From IMG/VR virus record IMGVR_UViG_3300034117_000749, positions 1 through 31,948 of that record: a DNA stretch of 31,948 nt; one strand, 5' to 3'. Positions 7,017 to 16,620 of the stretch are shown in pieces. This DNA comes from a virus. The translations under genes and the position numbers were made by a program. How positions within the stretch are numbered: position 1 is the stretch's first letter; the number at the start of each line of letters is the position of its first letter. A model generated the notes under the pieces. The model was not told the DNA's origin and did no database searches. It saw only the letters and a list, made by a program, of their open reading frames with translations.

Positions 7017-9238
7017 TGTTTGAAGATTATTACCTTGACGATCCATACATGCAGCAGTCTTTGATTGACGCTGGGTATTACACGACATCTGACGGGCCCA
7101 TGACAACTGAAGCCGAGACCGTATCAGGTATCGGTTCTCCTGCTGCTACCACTGCGGCTACTAATCCTGCTGCTACTACGGCTGCTACCACTGCGGCAAC
7201 TACGGCTAATACCACTGCTACTACTAATCCTGCTGCGACATCTGGTAGTCAAAATTTGACATCCGAGCAGCTTGCGGACCGGAGGGCTCAGGCAAATACG
7301 CTTCCTCGCGGAACCTATTTTTTAGCACCTACTGGTGGCAGTGGTGAGACAACTGGCTTTGAAACTGCCGGCCAACAGAGCAACTCCTTCCAATACCGAG
7401 GCGGCCCTGTTCGTGTTGTAGACTTCAATGGTAATGTCCTGTTCAGCGGGGAAGGCGCCGAAGGCGCTGTGGCAGCAGCTCGGTTTGCACAGAACCTAAG
7501 TAATACTCAAGGTTCAAATGCCTCATGGATTATTGAAGAAGGTGAGCGGACGATTAACCCAGACGGTTCCGTGGGGCCTATGCGCTGGATTTCAGGGCCA
7601 TCCACCCGTTCCGCAGGCATGGGCACCTTTGGTGACTTAGTTGCATTCCTTCTGCCGATTGCCGTTGCAATTGCCGCCGGCCCCTTGGGTCTCGCCGCAC
7701 AAGTTGCTATGGCTGCTGGCGCAGGCGCTGTTGGTGCCGTCGTGTCAGGCAATGACCCGCTCATGGGAGCTTTAATTGCTGGGGCAAGCGCGGGCATAAT
7801 GAACGTATCTGGCGCTAACGAGGCCATAAGCGGTATCATTAGGGACGCGAGTAATGCGATTACAAGTAGCTTGGCACAGGAAGGTATAAGGGCAGGCGTT
7901 GAAGAGGCTACTGAACAGATTGTTGTCAGTGGCCTAACTACACTTGCTCAAAACGTGGGCACTGCCGCAGGCACTGCTGTAAGCAACGCTTTGTTGTCTG
8001 AAGCCGTGACTAGTGGAGCTGAAGCCGCGACTAGTGGAGCTGAAGCCGCGACTAGTGGAGCTGGTGAGGCTACTGAACAGATTGTTGTCAGCGGCCTCAC
8101 TGAACTTGCTCAAAACGCAGGTACTGTCGCAGGCAACACCTTATTGTCTGAGGGTATTGCAAACCTTGATAACTTAGTGAATTCGACTGAATTACAACAG
8201 GCGGCGGATGCGGAGGCGGCGCGTGATTCTAACGAAGACATAGTTGTTAATGCTAGAGATAATCTTACTGATGTGGTCTCTGGAATTGGTACCAGCGGTA
8301 CTACGCTGCTTGATAACTTAGTGAATTCGACTGAATTACAACAGGCGGCGGATGCGGAGGCGGCGCGTGATTCTAACGAAGACATAGTTGTTAATGCTAG
8401 AGATAATCTTACTGATGTGGTCTCTGGAATTAGTACCGGCGGTACTACGCTGCTTGATAACTATGTGAATTCGGCTGAACTTGAGGACGCAATTGAGGAA
8501 GAGAGAAACCGCGAGGACGACGAAAGATCCACGCTAGATACACTAAGGGACGCAGCTCAGGTGGCCGCCGCTGCAGCTACGGTTGGTGGAGTTTTGGCAG
8601 ACACCGTAGGCGGCAGCAATAACAGCGGGACGAGCACCACAGACACCAGCGGCTTAACCCTCACGACAGGCACGCTTAGGCCCACGATCCCCGGTGGCAC
8701 TGGCGGTACTGGCGGAATCGGTGGTACTGGCGGGACCTATCCTTATACGCCGCAGACTTATGGACGACGCGGTGGAGATCAAGAGACAGAGTATCTGTTC
8801 TTTACGAGAGACCCTGTGACGGGCCAAGGATCAGTACAGAGTGGAGTTCCAGTTACAACTACTGGTACCGCTACTGGTGCCACTACTGGCACCACTGGTG
8901 TTACCGGCAGAAAAGAAGGCGGCGAAGTCGATGATGATATGGTAAGGCATCTCGTCGAGTATCATAAGAATGGCGGTCATCAGGGCCCCGGACAGGTAAA
9001 GGGTATCGGCAGCGGTCAGGACGATAAGATCCCGGCGTGGCTGTCCGATGGCGAATATGTCTGGAGCGCACAGGATGTTGCTGATCTTGGTGATGGATCG
9101 ACTGATGAAGGCGTGCGCCGTCTTGACAAAATGCGCCAGATGGTGCGTCGTCAAGCTGGGCGCAAAGACGTAAAAAAGATTGCAAAACCCCAGAAGGGTA
9201 TAGATAGAATGCTTAAAGCTGTTGGAGGACTGGCATAA
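7016..9238 (+). CDS. Large internal virion protein with repeats and C-terminal D-x-IPAxLSxGEYV motif
   Basis: 740 residues. The start contains a Thr/Ala/Asn-rich low-complexity run (about 45-75). Residues about 205-265 are hydrophobic and Gly/Ala rich (LVAFLLPIAVAIAAGPLGLA), compatible with membrane insertion. A central section (about 290-490) consists of repeats: a 54-residue-spaced pair (EATEQIVVSGLT), three SGAEAAT units and a 48-residue tandem unit. The C-terminal part has GPGQVKGIGSGQDDKIPAW followed by LSDGEYVWSAQDV and a basic end. That motif recurs in internal or ejection proteins of many podovirus-like phages, which makes an ejected virion protein the best inference. The neighbours on the right are similar in style. 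No enzymatic residues were seen. Confidence 0.75.
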   Translation: MFEDYYLDDPYMQQSLIDAGYYTTSDGPMTTEAETVSGIGSPAATTAATNPAATTAATTAATTANTTATTNPAATSGSQNLTSEQLADRRAQANTLPRGTYFLAPTGGSGETTGFETAGQQSNSFQYRGGPVRVVDFNGNVLFSGEGAEGAVAAARFAQNLSNTQGSNASWIIEEGERTINPDGSVGPMRWISGPSTRSAGMGTFGDLVAFLLPIAVAIAAGPLGLAAQVAMAAGAGAVGAVVSGNDPLMGALIAGASAGIMNVSGANEAISGIIRDASNAITSSLAQEGIRAGVEEATEQIVVSGLTTLAQNVGTAAGTAVSNALLSEAVTSGAEAATSGAEAATSGAGEATEQIVVSGLTELAQNAGTVAGNTLLSEGIANLDNLVNSTELQQAADAEAARDSNEDIVVNARDNLTDVVSGIGTSGTTLLDNLVNSTELQQAADAEAARDSNEDIVVNARDNLTDVVSGISTGGTTLLDNYVNSAELEDAIEEERNREDDERSTLDTLRDAAQVAAAAATVGGVLADTVGGSNNSGTSTTDTSGLTLTTGTLRPTIPGGTGGTGGIGGTGGTYPYTPQTYGRRGGDQETEYLFFTRDPVTGQGSVQSGVPVTTTGTATGATTGTTGVTGRKEGGEVDDDMVRHLVEYHKNGGHQGPGQVKGIGSGQDDKIPAWLSDGEYVWSAQDVADLGDGSTDEGVRRLDKMRQMVRRQAGRKDVKKIAKPQKGIDRMLKAVGGLA
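8000..8062 (+). repeat. Three tandem 21-bp units inside the 740-residue virion gene
   Basis: Units begin at 8000, 8021 and 8042. The second and third are identical and the first differs by one base (GTG for GCG). They encode repeats of SGAEAAT. They lie between the two copies of a longer similar segment starting at 7904 and 8066. Confidence 0.9.
8168..8455 (+). repeat. Two tandem 144-bp units, 142 of 144 bases identical
   Basis: The units are 8168-8311 and 8312-8455. They differ only near their ends (GGTACCAGC against AGTACCGGC). They encode 48 residues each, starting DNLVNSTELQQAADAEAARD. A diverged third start (GATAACTATGTGAATTCGG) follows at 8456, again 144 bases on, so the unit has probably been copied more than once. 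Confidence 0.95.
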
Positions 9239-10167
9239 TGGCTGTCACACAAACCGTCACCGAGACCAAGCTACCCCAATGGCTTGTCGATGCCTATACC
9301 AAGAGCATTGAAAGGGGCTATGAGGCTACGACTTCGCCTTATCAGCCCTATACTGGTGGCCCTCGCCTTGCTGCTATCTCCCCACAGGAGCAGCAAGCCT
9401 ACGATATGACATCCCGGAACGTCGGAAACTTCCGGCCTTACACGCAGGTTGCTGGTAATTACATTGCAGGCGGGACGCAATCATTCACTAATCCGGGCGT
9501 CGCATCTCAGTATATGAACCCATACGTTCAGAACGTCGTCTCTGGGATTGGTTCCGCAGCTGGTCGCAACCTGTATGAGAATCTTCTTCCTCAGGTGAAC
9601 CGCACGTTTGTTGGCGGCGGCACGTTTGGTGGTAGCCGGAGCGCTGAGTTCACGGCTCGTGCGGTGCGCGATGCCAACGCTGCGGCTCTCTCGGCTCAGA
9701 ATGAAGCTCTGCAGAAGGGCTATGAAAGCGGCATGGGTCAGTTTAATACTGAAGCTGGACGCTATCTCACGGCAGCTGAGCGGGCGCAGAGCCTTGGTGG
9801 CGACGTTCAGAGATTGGCTGGAACTGAAACTGCTGCGCTTGAAGCTGCTGGTCGCGCACAGCGTGGGTTCGAGCAGGAGTCGCTTGACCTAGCGAAATCT
9901 GATTTCGAAAACCAGCGCGACTATGATTACAATCAAGCTATGCGCTTTCGAGATTTTGTTGGCACGCCCAGCGCAAGCGGCACTGGCACTGCTACTACGC
10001 AGGCTCCCGGTCCGAATAGGACGGCGCAGACACTCGGTGCCGTTGCTACCGCCGCCGGCGCTCTTGGAAACATCTTCGGTAGGAAGGACGGTGGCCCAAT
10101 CACCGCCGACGGCAAGCGTAACATCAAGCACCCAATGCACGGGCTTGGATGGCTGAAGGATAAATAA
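9238..10167 (+). CDS. Internal/ejection virion protein (309 residues)
   Basis: 309 residues, start ATG sharing its A with the last base of the previous TAA. The N-terminal 60 residues (LPQWLVDAYTKSIERG, PYQPYTGGPRLAAISPQEQQ) and the middle (QVNRTFVGGGTFGGSRSAEF; NAAALSAQNEALQKGYE) belong to a style common in podovirus-like phages, where a repeated helical heptad pattern follows a Gly-rich turn. The end is Gly/Ala/Thr rich with GRKDGGPI and a basic tail. T7-like phages have three ejected inner proteins upstream of the end of the late region, and this may be the smallest of this set. The assignment is by context and style. No catalytic site was seen. Confidence 0.7.
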   Translation: MAVTQTVTETKLPQWLVDAYTKSIERGYEATTSPYQPYTGGPRLAAISPQEQQAYDMTSRNVGNFRPYTQVAGNYIAGGTQSFTNPGVASQYMNPYVQNVVSGIGSAAGRNLYENLLPQVNRTFVGGGTFGGSRSAEFTARAVRDANAAALSAQNEALQKGYESGMGQFNTEAGRYLTAAERAQSLGGDVQRLAGTETAALEAAGRAQRGFEQESLDLAKSDFENQRDYDYNQAMRFRDFVGTPSASGTGTATTQAPGPNRTAQTLGAVATAAGALGNIFGRKDGGPITADGKRNIKHPMHGLGWLKDK

Positions 10168-10168
10168 T

Positions 10169-11617
10169 ATGGCGATGACAATCCAACAGGCGCAAATGAG
10201 AGCGTTGCAGTTGCGGTCACAGAGGCCTGAACTGCAGAACATGGCTGTTGAGGATTTGGTCTCGCAGATCATGGCAACTGAAGGTGCAGGCGCTCCGGGC
10301 GCTGGCAATAGTCTTGCGAATATATTCCAACCAAAGACGCTAACCCCATCATCTCCTGCGCCTATGAAAGCCGCTCTGCTAAAGGCTCCAAAGCCTACTG
10401 CTGAGATTGTTCCGGGTGTAGATGTTGGTTCTTTCCGGCGGGCACAGGAAGTTCGTGAGCGCACAGAGCGTGGCCCAACCCCCGATGAGAGAGCAGCTGC
10501 TAACGCACGGGTGCAGTCGCTCATTGCTGAATTGCCTACAGGTACCGAAGAGCGTGTGCCTGCTGTGGCTGCCGCTGCTCCTGCCGCTGCTCCTGCGGCT
10601 GCTCCTGCGGGGGTGGCTTCAGAGGCTGCGCCAAAGGCGCAATATAAATCCCGCTTCCGTCCCCTGCTTGAGCAGGCAGAAGCAGACCTTCAGCAGATGA
10701 ATGAACAGTTGGCGCTGACTGTAACGCAGGATGGGAAGCCTGATCCTGAACTGTCCTATAACTTAAAAATAAAATCTGGCGAAGTTTCTCGGCTGAAGGG
10801 TATGGTTGCGGCTGAAGAGGGTGCGGTTGTAGATGCTGAACGCGCAGCCCTATTGGAGCGTCAGGCGGCGCGCCTTGGCCGTGAAGAAGAGCTTATTGAG
10901 AAGACGCGCAAGCGCGCTCCGTTTGATGCACTGATTGCTGGCGGCGCTGCACTCGCAGGTGCGAAGCCCGGTGAGAGCTTCTCCTCTGCCTTGGCTCGTG
11001 GCCTAGCGGCTGGATCTGAAAAATATACAGGCGCTCGTGATGCGCGTGAAGCGGCGCTTCGTGGCATTGAAGAGAAGCGTGATACGTTTGCCACGCAGAG
11101 GATGGATGCGCTCGACAGCGCCCGTAATAAAGCGATTGAACTGGCAAATGCTGGAGTCGCGCTGACTAAAGAAGAGATGGCGTTGGTCAACTCAAGGGGC
11201 GAAGGCAGCCTCGCTGAGACTCTTCGTCCGCTTAAAATCAGCGCCGCCGAATCAGAGGCGAAGACAGCTAAAGTTTCGGCTGATTACGCAGAGCGTAATG
11301 CTATAGCTGATTTGGCTTACAGAGATGCTCAAACGAAAAGTGCATTAAGACCGCCGTCTACTGGGACTGGCGGAAGTGCAGGGAATAAGCCAAGCGCCAC
11401 CGTTTATAATGCTATTTCGAGTCAGGTTAATCTGCTTCGTAAGGCCATCAATGATCCGTTTGTATCGGCAGCAGATAAGGCTGCTTACAGGGCTCAATTG
11501 GCTCAGAAGCAAGAAGAGCTGGCGTACTACGGTAGGTTGCTTGGCATCGGCGCTCCGGCGGCAGCTGCTCCGGCAAAACCAGCAGGTAGAATTGTTTCTT
11601 CTACACCAATCAAATAA
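10169..11617 (+). CDS. Coiled-coil internal virion protein with Ala/Pro linker
   Basis: 482 residues, beginning one base after the previous stop. An N-terminal helical part (IQQAQMRALQLRSQRPELQN) is followed by an Ala/Pro linker at about 130-150 (AAAPAAAPAAAPAG). Long charged helices with coiled-coil character run from about 165 to 260 (LLEQAEADLQQMNEQLAL; AERAALLERQAARLGREEEL). Residues about 250-290 contain DALIAGGAALAGAKPGESF, a Gly/Ala segment shared by several phage internal proteins and suited to membrane contact. The rest is Lys/Ala-rich helix with a flexible end. The gene sits between two other ejection-type genes. Function as an ejectosome component is inferred. Confidence 0.7.
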   Translation: MAMTIQQAQMRALQLRSQRPELQNMAVEDLVSQIMATEGAGAPGAGNSLANIFQPKTLTPSSPAPMKAALLKAPKPTAEIVPGVDVGSFRRAQEVRERTERGPTPDERAAANARVQSLIAELPTGTEERVPAVAAAAPAAAPAAAPAGVASEAAPKAQYKSRFRPLLEQAEADLQQMNEQLALTVTQDGKPDPELSYNLKIKSGEVSRLKGMVAAEEGAVVDAERAALLERQAARLGREEELIEKTRKRAPFDALIAGGAALAGAKPGESFSSALARGLAAGSEKYTGARDAREAALRGIEEKRDTFATQRMDALDSARNKAIELANAGVALTKEEMALVNSRGEGSLAETLRPLKISAAESEAKTAKVSADYAERNAIADLAYRDAQTKSALRPPSTGTGGSAGNKPSATVYNAISSQVNLLRKAINDPFVSAADKAAYRAQLAQKQEELAYYGRLLGIGAPAAAAPAKPAGRIVSSTPIK

Positions 11618-11634
11618 TATGATAGGAGTGCCTC

Positions 11635-14600
11635 ATGGCAAACTATCGGTATACATATGAATATGGCGGAAGACGCTACGAAATCGAAGCTCCTAAAGGG
11701 GCTACGGCTGCAGATCTTCAGGCAATCGTTGACGGATCTGGCCGAGCAGCGGCTCCCGCGCCTGCTGCAGCTAAGCCTAAGCCGAAAAAGAAAGAAGACG
11801 AGTCGTTTCTTAGTGGTGTTATCCCGACGCTGAAGGCCGCAACTGGCGACATCGTTACGCTTGGCGGCAGAGCATTGGAGGTTTTTTCCCGCGCTCCATT
11901 TATTAGCTCCACCGGTCTATTGCAGGGAGTATCTCCAAAGCCTAGCGACAACATTCTAAGGCGGGCTGTTGAGAGTGCGGGGGCTTCGGCACGAAGCACT
12001 GGTCAGGGGATCACAAAGAGAGCTATTGCTGAGCTACCTGAAGCAAGTGTCGAAGATCGCCTCAGGCAGAAGGCTGAAGTGGCTAATGCAACGCCGGGCA
12101 TTGGGTCTGATATTTTTTATAGAATCAGTAAATCACTTGCAACCCCAAGCCCGAATCCTACGTTACTAGATTACGGCATTAGCACCTTGGCGCGTAACTT
12201 ACTTCCTCAAACCCCAGAGCGCGCCGCTCGTGAACTAGCAAAGGTTCAGGCACCATTTGGAACGTCGCGAGGTGCTGCTGAGTTTATTGCTAGTCAGGTT
12301 CCTGCCTCTCTTATCCCTCTTGGCGGTGGTAAAATTGCGCAAGTTGGAGGCCGTGCGATACTACCGCGTCTAGGAGTTGAGGTTTCAGAAGAGGCTCTTA
12401 AAAAGGCAGTTGGACGAGGTGTTGTCACTGCTGGCGGCGGAATAAATGCGGCTAGTGCGGGCAACCAAGCCTATGAAGATGTGATTAATGCAGGCGGAAC
12501 TAAGGAAGAGGCCGACCGCGCATTCAAGATAGCGTTCGCTGGTGCTGCTGCCGTGTCTGGTGCTGCAGCGCGGATGCCGGGCCTTGAGCAGCGAGTATTC
12601 TCTGGGGAGCCAACCAAGGGCGGCATCCTTCGCTCGGCTGGTCGCGCAGCTATTGGCGAAGCTCCGCAAGAGTTTGTTGAAGAAGGCGGCGCTACGCTGG
12701 CAACAAACGTCGCCAAGCTCGGAACCGAAGCGGAAGTGCCTATCGGCGAAGACGTTCTGTCTTCCGGCGCTATGGGTGCAATCGGCGGCGCGACAATCGC
12801 TGCCCCTATCGGCGGCCTTCAGGGTGCGTTCTCTGGTCGCGACGCGGGGCCAACCGCTCCAACGTCCGGTGCTGCACGCCAACCAAGAACACCTCCGCCA
12901 CCTCCGCCACCACCAGCAGACATGGGCGTTCTTGCTGAAGCTCTTGGCCCAGTCGGCGGCAAGGTCATTCTTCAGGAACCAACCGGGCCACAGGAATACA
13001 CGTTCGAGGGCTTCGACGAAGACGGCAGCGTTGTCCTGTCGGATGCGGATGGCGTGCTATTCTCCGAAGATCCTGATCAGATTCAGGCCGCAATTAAGGC
13101 CGGTGTTGCTGAGCCAGAAAGCGGCTTGGGTGGCATGGCCTTTGGCATGGATATTACTGAGGGTCTGGGTGATGTGACTGCTCCACCGCCTCCACCTCCG
13201 CCGCCTACCACTGGAATAGGATCTGAGCCGAAGCCGAAGTTTACCATTGAAACGGCGCAAGAAGAAGCGGCGCGGGAAGCTAAGGCCGCAATCAAGTCTG
13301 GCGCTGTGGCCCCGCCGGTATTCTCTCCGGATGTGGCCCCACCAATATTTTCACCGCCTGCTGGGAAGCCGAAGTTTACCATTGAGATACCGCCGCCGGA
13401 GCCACGGAATACAGAAGGTAAGTCTCAGGTTGGTAAGGTAATCTTCGACCAAGAAAATGGCGTCGGTCAGGTTCCGTTGAACCAGAGCGTGAATTATCGT
13501 GGCTTCACCGCCATGATGCGTCCATCAAAGTTCCTTGAATTGGCGGCTGATCTTGAAGCGCCAAAGAAGTCGAGCGTGGAATATATCCGGAAGGCTATCG
13601 ATCAAGGCAAAGGCGTTGGCTCTCCATTCCTGAATCTGGATTTTGAAACAGGTAAGGTTGATAGCCACGATGGTCGCCACCGGATGCTCGCTATTCTAGA
13701 AAAGAACGGCGACGCTCCTGTCCCGGTTCACATCTTTGGTAAAGGTGAACAGCGCGCAAGGTCGCTCGATGAGGGCAAGATCAACTCGTTTGCTTCGAGC
13801 ATGACTGGTGAAGACGGTAGGCAGTCTTCGGACAATTTCTCAGAAGCGTTTCTGGATGAAGTGTCAGTTCCTGTTTCTGCAGCAGCACCTGTACAAGAAC
13901 CTGTACAAGAACCTGTCGCCGAAGAACCTGAGCTTCCGCCTCCACCACCAGAGCGCGTCCGCACCGTCACCACCCCCGGCGGCTCTAAGATAAACACCGC
14001 CTTCGAGGTCGTGGATGCCAAGGATCTCACGGCAGCTACGGGCGACCTGCAGAACCGCGACCGCAGCCGGTCTTCCACTGACCTGCAGGTTCAGGACATC
14101 TTCGCTAAGTTTGACCCTGAGCGCCTTGGTGAGAGCCTTGAGAGCGACCGTGGTTCTCCGATTGTCGGCCCTGATAACACCGTCGAGAGCGGCAACGGTC
14201 GCGTCATGGCGATCAATAAGGTGTACAACGAGTCGCCTGAGAAGGCCGACGCCTATCGTAAGTTCATTGAAGGTCAGGGCTTCGACATATCTGGTCTTGA
14301 TCGTCCAGTTCTGGTGCGTCGCCGGACTGACCGGATGACGCCTGACCAGCGCTCGAAGTTCGTGCGCGAAAGCAACATGGACACGAAGCTGCAGCTGAGC
14401 ACCAGCGAGAAAGCTCAGACCGACGCGGCATCTTTGACCCCGGATGTTATGGCCCTCATGGCGTCTCCAGACGTTAGCGCCTCAGCCAATCAGGGCTTTG
14501 TGCGCGCCTTTCTATCGAAGCTGCCGGCGCAAGAGCAGGCTGCGTTCCTCGATAAAGATGGGCGGCTATCGGCTGACGGCATTCGCCGTCTTCGCACAGC

Positions 14601-16620
14601 TGTTAAATCAGCGGCATACGGTGATGCCGACCTGATCAACACGCTCGATGAGTCGCAGGACAATAACATCAAGAGCATTGGCGGTGCGCTTGAGGACGTT
14701 GCTCCGGCGTGGCGGCGGATGCTCGATGCAATCAAAGAAGGCGAAGTCGAGCCAGAAATGGACACGACCAAGCAGCTTGTTGAAGCGGCAAAGATTGTTC
14801 GAGATGTTCGTAACAAGAACATGAAGATTGGCGACTTCCTCTCGCAGCAGGACGCCTTCAATCCGCTGAATCCTGTGACGGAGCGGTTCATCCGTTCGTT
14901 CTATAACGAAACCTTGGGTCGTGCAGCTGGTCGCGAAGCTATTGCTGATGCGCTTGATAAGTATGTGCGCCGGGCCTCTGAGCAGACAACGGGCGAGGGA
15001 TTGTTTGGGCGTGAGTCTATGTCGCCTGTCGAAATCCTTGACGGCATCTTGGACGAGCGCGGCAGTGGCGCTGGGCAGTCCAATATGTTTGCCAGCATTG
15101 AGGCTCCATCAGGCACGCTGCAGCAAGACATCGAAGAGATACGGAAGATTCCTTCCCTTAAGCGCGGCCTTGCGAAGCTCATAAAGTACAAAGATGAGCA
15201 GCTCATCGATGATGCTGAGTTTGCGAAACAAGTCACTGATCTAAAAGATTACGTTGACTACATGCAGGAAGCAAAGAATTACCGCTTGGCCAAGAAGGGC
15301 CGTGTGCGCGGCGGTGATCGCGTGCTTTCGGCGCTGCTTGATGCTCGACGTGAGGGAGTTATAGATCCCGATAACGTTGATCTTATGATGTGGGCGCTTA
15401 ATGCGAATCCAAACCTTGCCGATGGCCTTGCAATTTCAATAGTTAAACCCAAAGAGGGTTCTCCGGCTGGTGACTATGAACCCGTTACTCGTGTCATGAG
15501 GCTCTTTAAGGGTAGGGCGTCCGATACAACTGCTGTTCACGAGCTGCTTCACCATACCGAACGCATGATGCCTGCTGATATTCAGGATGCTATCCGCACG
15601 ACGTGGTTGCGCGAATTTAACAAGCAGGCTGAGAAGTCCAAGGATAATTTTCTTGAAAAAGAATTCTTTAAGCACCTCAGGGCTTTCCATAGCGGCTCTC
15701 AAATCAAGATGGGTAAGGATACCTTACCATCCAGCAAGGGCATGGAACTAGCGCTGAACAGCATAAACAATGGATTCGTTCCGTACTCCTTCTATCAGTA
15801 CGTCAACCCGTCTGAGTTCTGGGCAGTGAATGCCACAGAAATTATGCAAAAGCGCTTTGATGTTAGCGATTCAATTCTTGGGCGTCTTCGTAACTGGCTG
15901 TCTGAGTTTGTGGAAAAAGCAAAGGGCCTCTTCAATCTTAGCGCAAAGTCGCCACTACTCAAGGCGCTCGACAGTCTCGCTAAGGCTGACGGTAAGTTCA
16001 ATTCTAAAGCGATGCTTTCTGAAGATAGCGAACGCTACATGGACGTTACGCCCATTTCGGATGCGCGTAACAGGAGCATATTGGCCAAGGCTCAGGCTGT
16101 CGTTGACAAAGGCAGTGCAGCCAAGCTCCGTGAAGTTGAGGATACCCTCGATGCCTTGGATGACGTTTATTCATCAGATGATGAGAACGCAAAGAAAGAG
16201 GCTGATCGCCTTGAGGAATCGCTCTATAACATGGAGCGTCAGATCCGCGAGAAGAGCAGGCCCTCTAATGACAACAAGCTAGAGACTGAAGTTGAAAAGG
16301 CGCAGCGTAAATATGATGCGGCCCGTAAGGCATTCGACAACCTTTTCTATTCCGCTGAAGATGAGCGCGCAAACAAGGACCGCCGGACCAAGGAACGCAA
16401 GGCTTATGAAAAAGAGCTGGATCAACTTGAGGCGGCCAAAGACGAAGCGTTTGTAAAGTGGGACAAGCTGTATCGTCAAGAAACCGAAGAGATGATGAAG
16501 GCCCTCACCAACGGCACGGCAGCTCAGATGCGGAATGCGGTTGCAAAAGCGCAGGAACGCACCGATAAGGTCATTGACGAAGGCGCTGACCTACAGAAAG
16601 ACAATCGAGGGTGTGACTGA
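11635..16620 (+). CDS. Giant multidomain ejected protein with ParB-like segments and zinc metallopeptidase motif
   Basis: 1661 residues, preceded by TAGGAG about 8 bases before the ATG. Visible parts: a small N-terminal module (YRYTYEYGGRRYEIEAP), long Gly/Ala-rich helical segments to about 415 (with ILRSAGRAAIGEAPQEFVEE at about 335, a motif of large phage internal proteins), and two polyproline runs (about 421-428 and 516-524). A ParB-like segment at about 600-740 contains DGRHRML (G680, R681, H682). A second, DdrB-like ParB segment at about 790-950 contains VESGNGRVMAIN (G853, N854, G855, R856). HELLHH starts at H1302 with NPSEFWA downstream (E1394), which fits an HExxH...E zincin site. 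The C-terminal 250 residues are charged coiled coil. Such polyvalent proteins are injected with the genome in some phages. Enzymatic activity is predicted, not shown. Confidence 0.8.
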   Translation: MANYRYTYEYGGRRYEIEAPKGATAADLQAIVDGSGRAAAPAPAAAKPKPKKKEDESFLSGVIPTLKAATGDIVTLGGRALEVFSRAPFISSTGLLQGVSPKPSDNILRRAVESAGASARSTGQGITKRAIAELPEASVEDRLRQKAEVANATPGIGSDIFYRISKSLATPSPNPTLLDYGISTLARNLLPQTPERAARELAKVQAPFGTSRGAAEFIASQVPASLIPLGGGKIAQVGGRAILPRLGVEVSEEALKKAVGRGVVTAGGGINAASAGNQAYEDVINAGGTKEEADRAFKIAFAGAAAVSGAAARMPGLEQRVFSGEPTKGGILRSAGRAAIGEAPQEFVEEGGATLATNVAKLGTEAEVPIGEDVLSSGAMGAIGGATIAAPIGGLQGAFSGRDAGPTAPTSGAARQPRTPPPPPPPPADMGVLAEALGPVGGKVILQEPTGPQEYTFEGFDEDGSVVLSDADGVLFSEDPDQIQAAIKAGVAEPESGLGGMAFGMDITEGLGDVTAPPPPPPPPTTGIGSEPKPKFTIETAQEEAAREAKAAIKSGAVAPPVFSPDVAPPIFSPPAGKPKFTIEIPPPEPRNTEGKSQVGKVIFDQENGVGQVPLNQSVNYRGFTAMMRPSKFLELAADLEAPKKSSVEYIRKAIDQGKGVGSPFLNLDFETGKVDSHDGRHRMLAILEKNGDAPVPVHIFGKGEQRARSLDEGKINSFASSMTGEDGRQSSDNFSEAFLDEVSVPVSAAAPVQEPVQEPVAEEPELPPPPPERVRTVTTPGGSKINTAFEVVDAKDLTAATGDLQNRDRSRSSTDLQVQDIFAKFDPERLGESLESDRGSPIVGPDNTVESGNGRVMAINKVYNESPEKADAYRKFIEGQGFDISGLDRPVLVRRRTDRMTPDQRSKFVRESNMDTKLQLSTSEKAQTDAASLTPDVMALMASPDVSASANQGFVRAFLSKLPAQEQAAFLDKDGRLSADGIRRLRTAVKSAAYGDADLINTLDESQDNNIKSIGGALEDVAPAWRRMLDAIKEGEVEPEMDTTKQLVEAAKIVRDVRNKNMKIGDFLSQQDAFNPLNPVTERFIRSFYNETLGRAAGREAIADALDKYVRRASEQTTGEGLFGRESMSPVEILDGILDERGSGAGQSNMFASIEAPSGTLQQDIEEIRKIPSLKRGLAKLIKYKDEQLIDDAEFAKQVTDLKDYVDYMQEAKNYRLAKKGRVRGGDRVLSALLDARREGVIDPDNVDLMMWALNANPNLADGLAISIVKPKEGSPAGDYEPVTRVMRLFKGRASDTTAVHELLHHTERMMPADIQDAIRTTWLREFNKQAEKSKDNFLEKEFFKHLRAFHSGSQIKMGKDTLPSSKGMELALNSINNGFVPYSFYQYVNPSEFWAVNATEIMQKRFDVSDSILGRLRNWLSEFVEKAKGLFNLSAKSPLLKALDSLAKADGKFNSKAMLSEDSERYMDVTPISDARNRSILAKAQAVVDKGSAAKLREVEDTLDALDDVYSSDDENAKKEADRLEESLYNMERQIREKSRPSNDNKLETEVEKAQRKYDAARKAFDNLFYSAEDERANKDRRTKERKAYEKELDQLEAAKDEAFVKWDKLYRQETEEMMKALTNGTAAQMRNAVAKAQERTDKVIDEGADLQKDNRGCD

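Noticed and set aside
8000-8455. Short repeats that could suggest a CRISPR array
   Set aside because: They are in frame with a gene, have no unique spacers between them and have period multiples of three.
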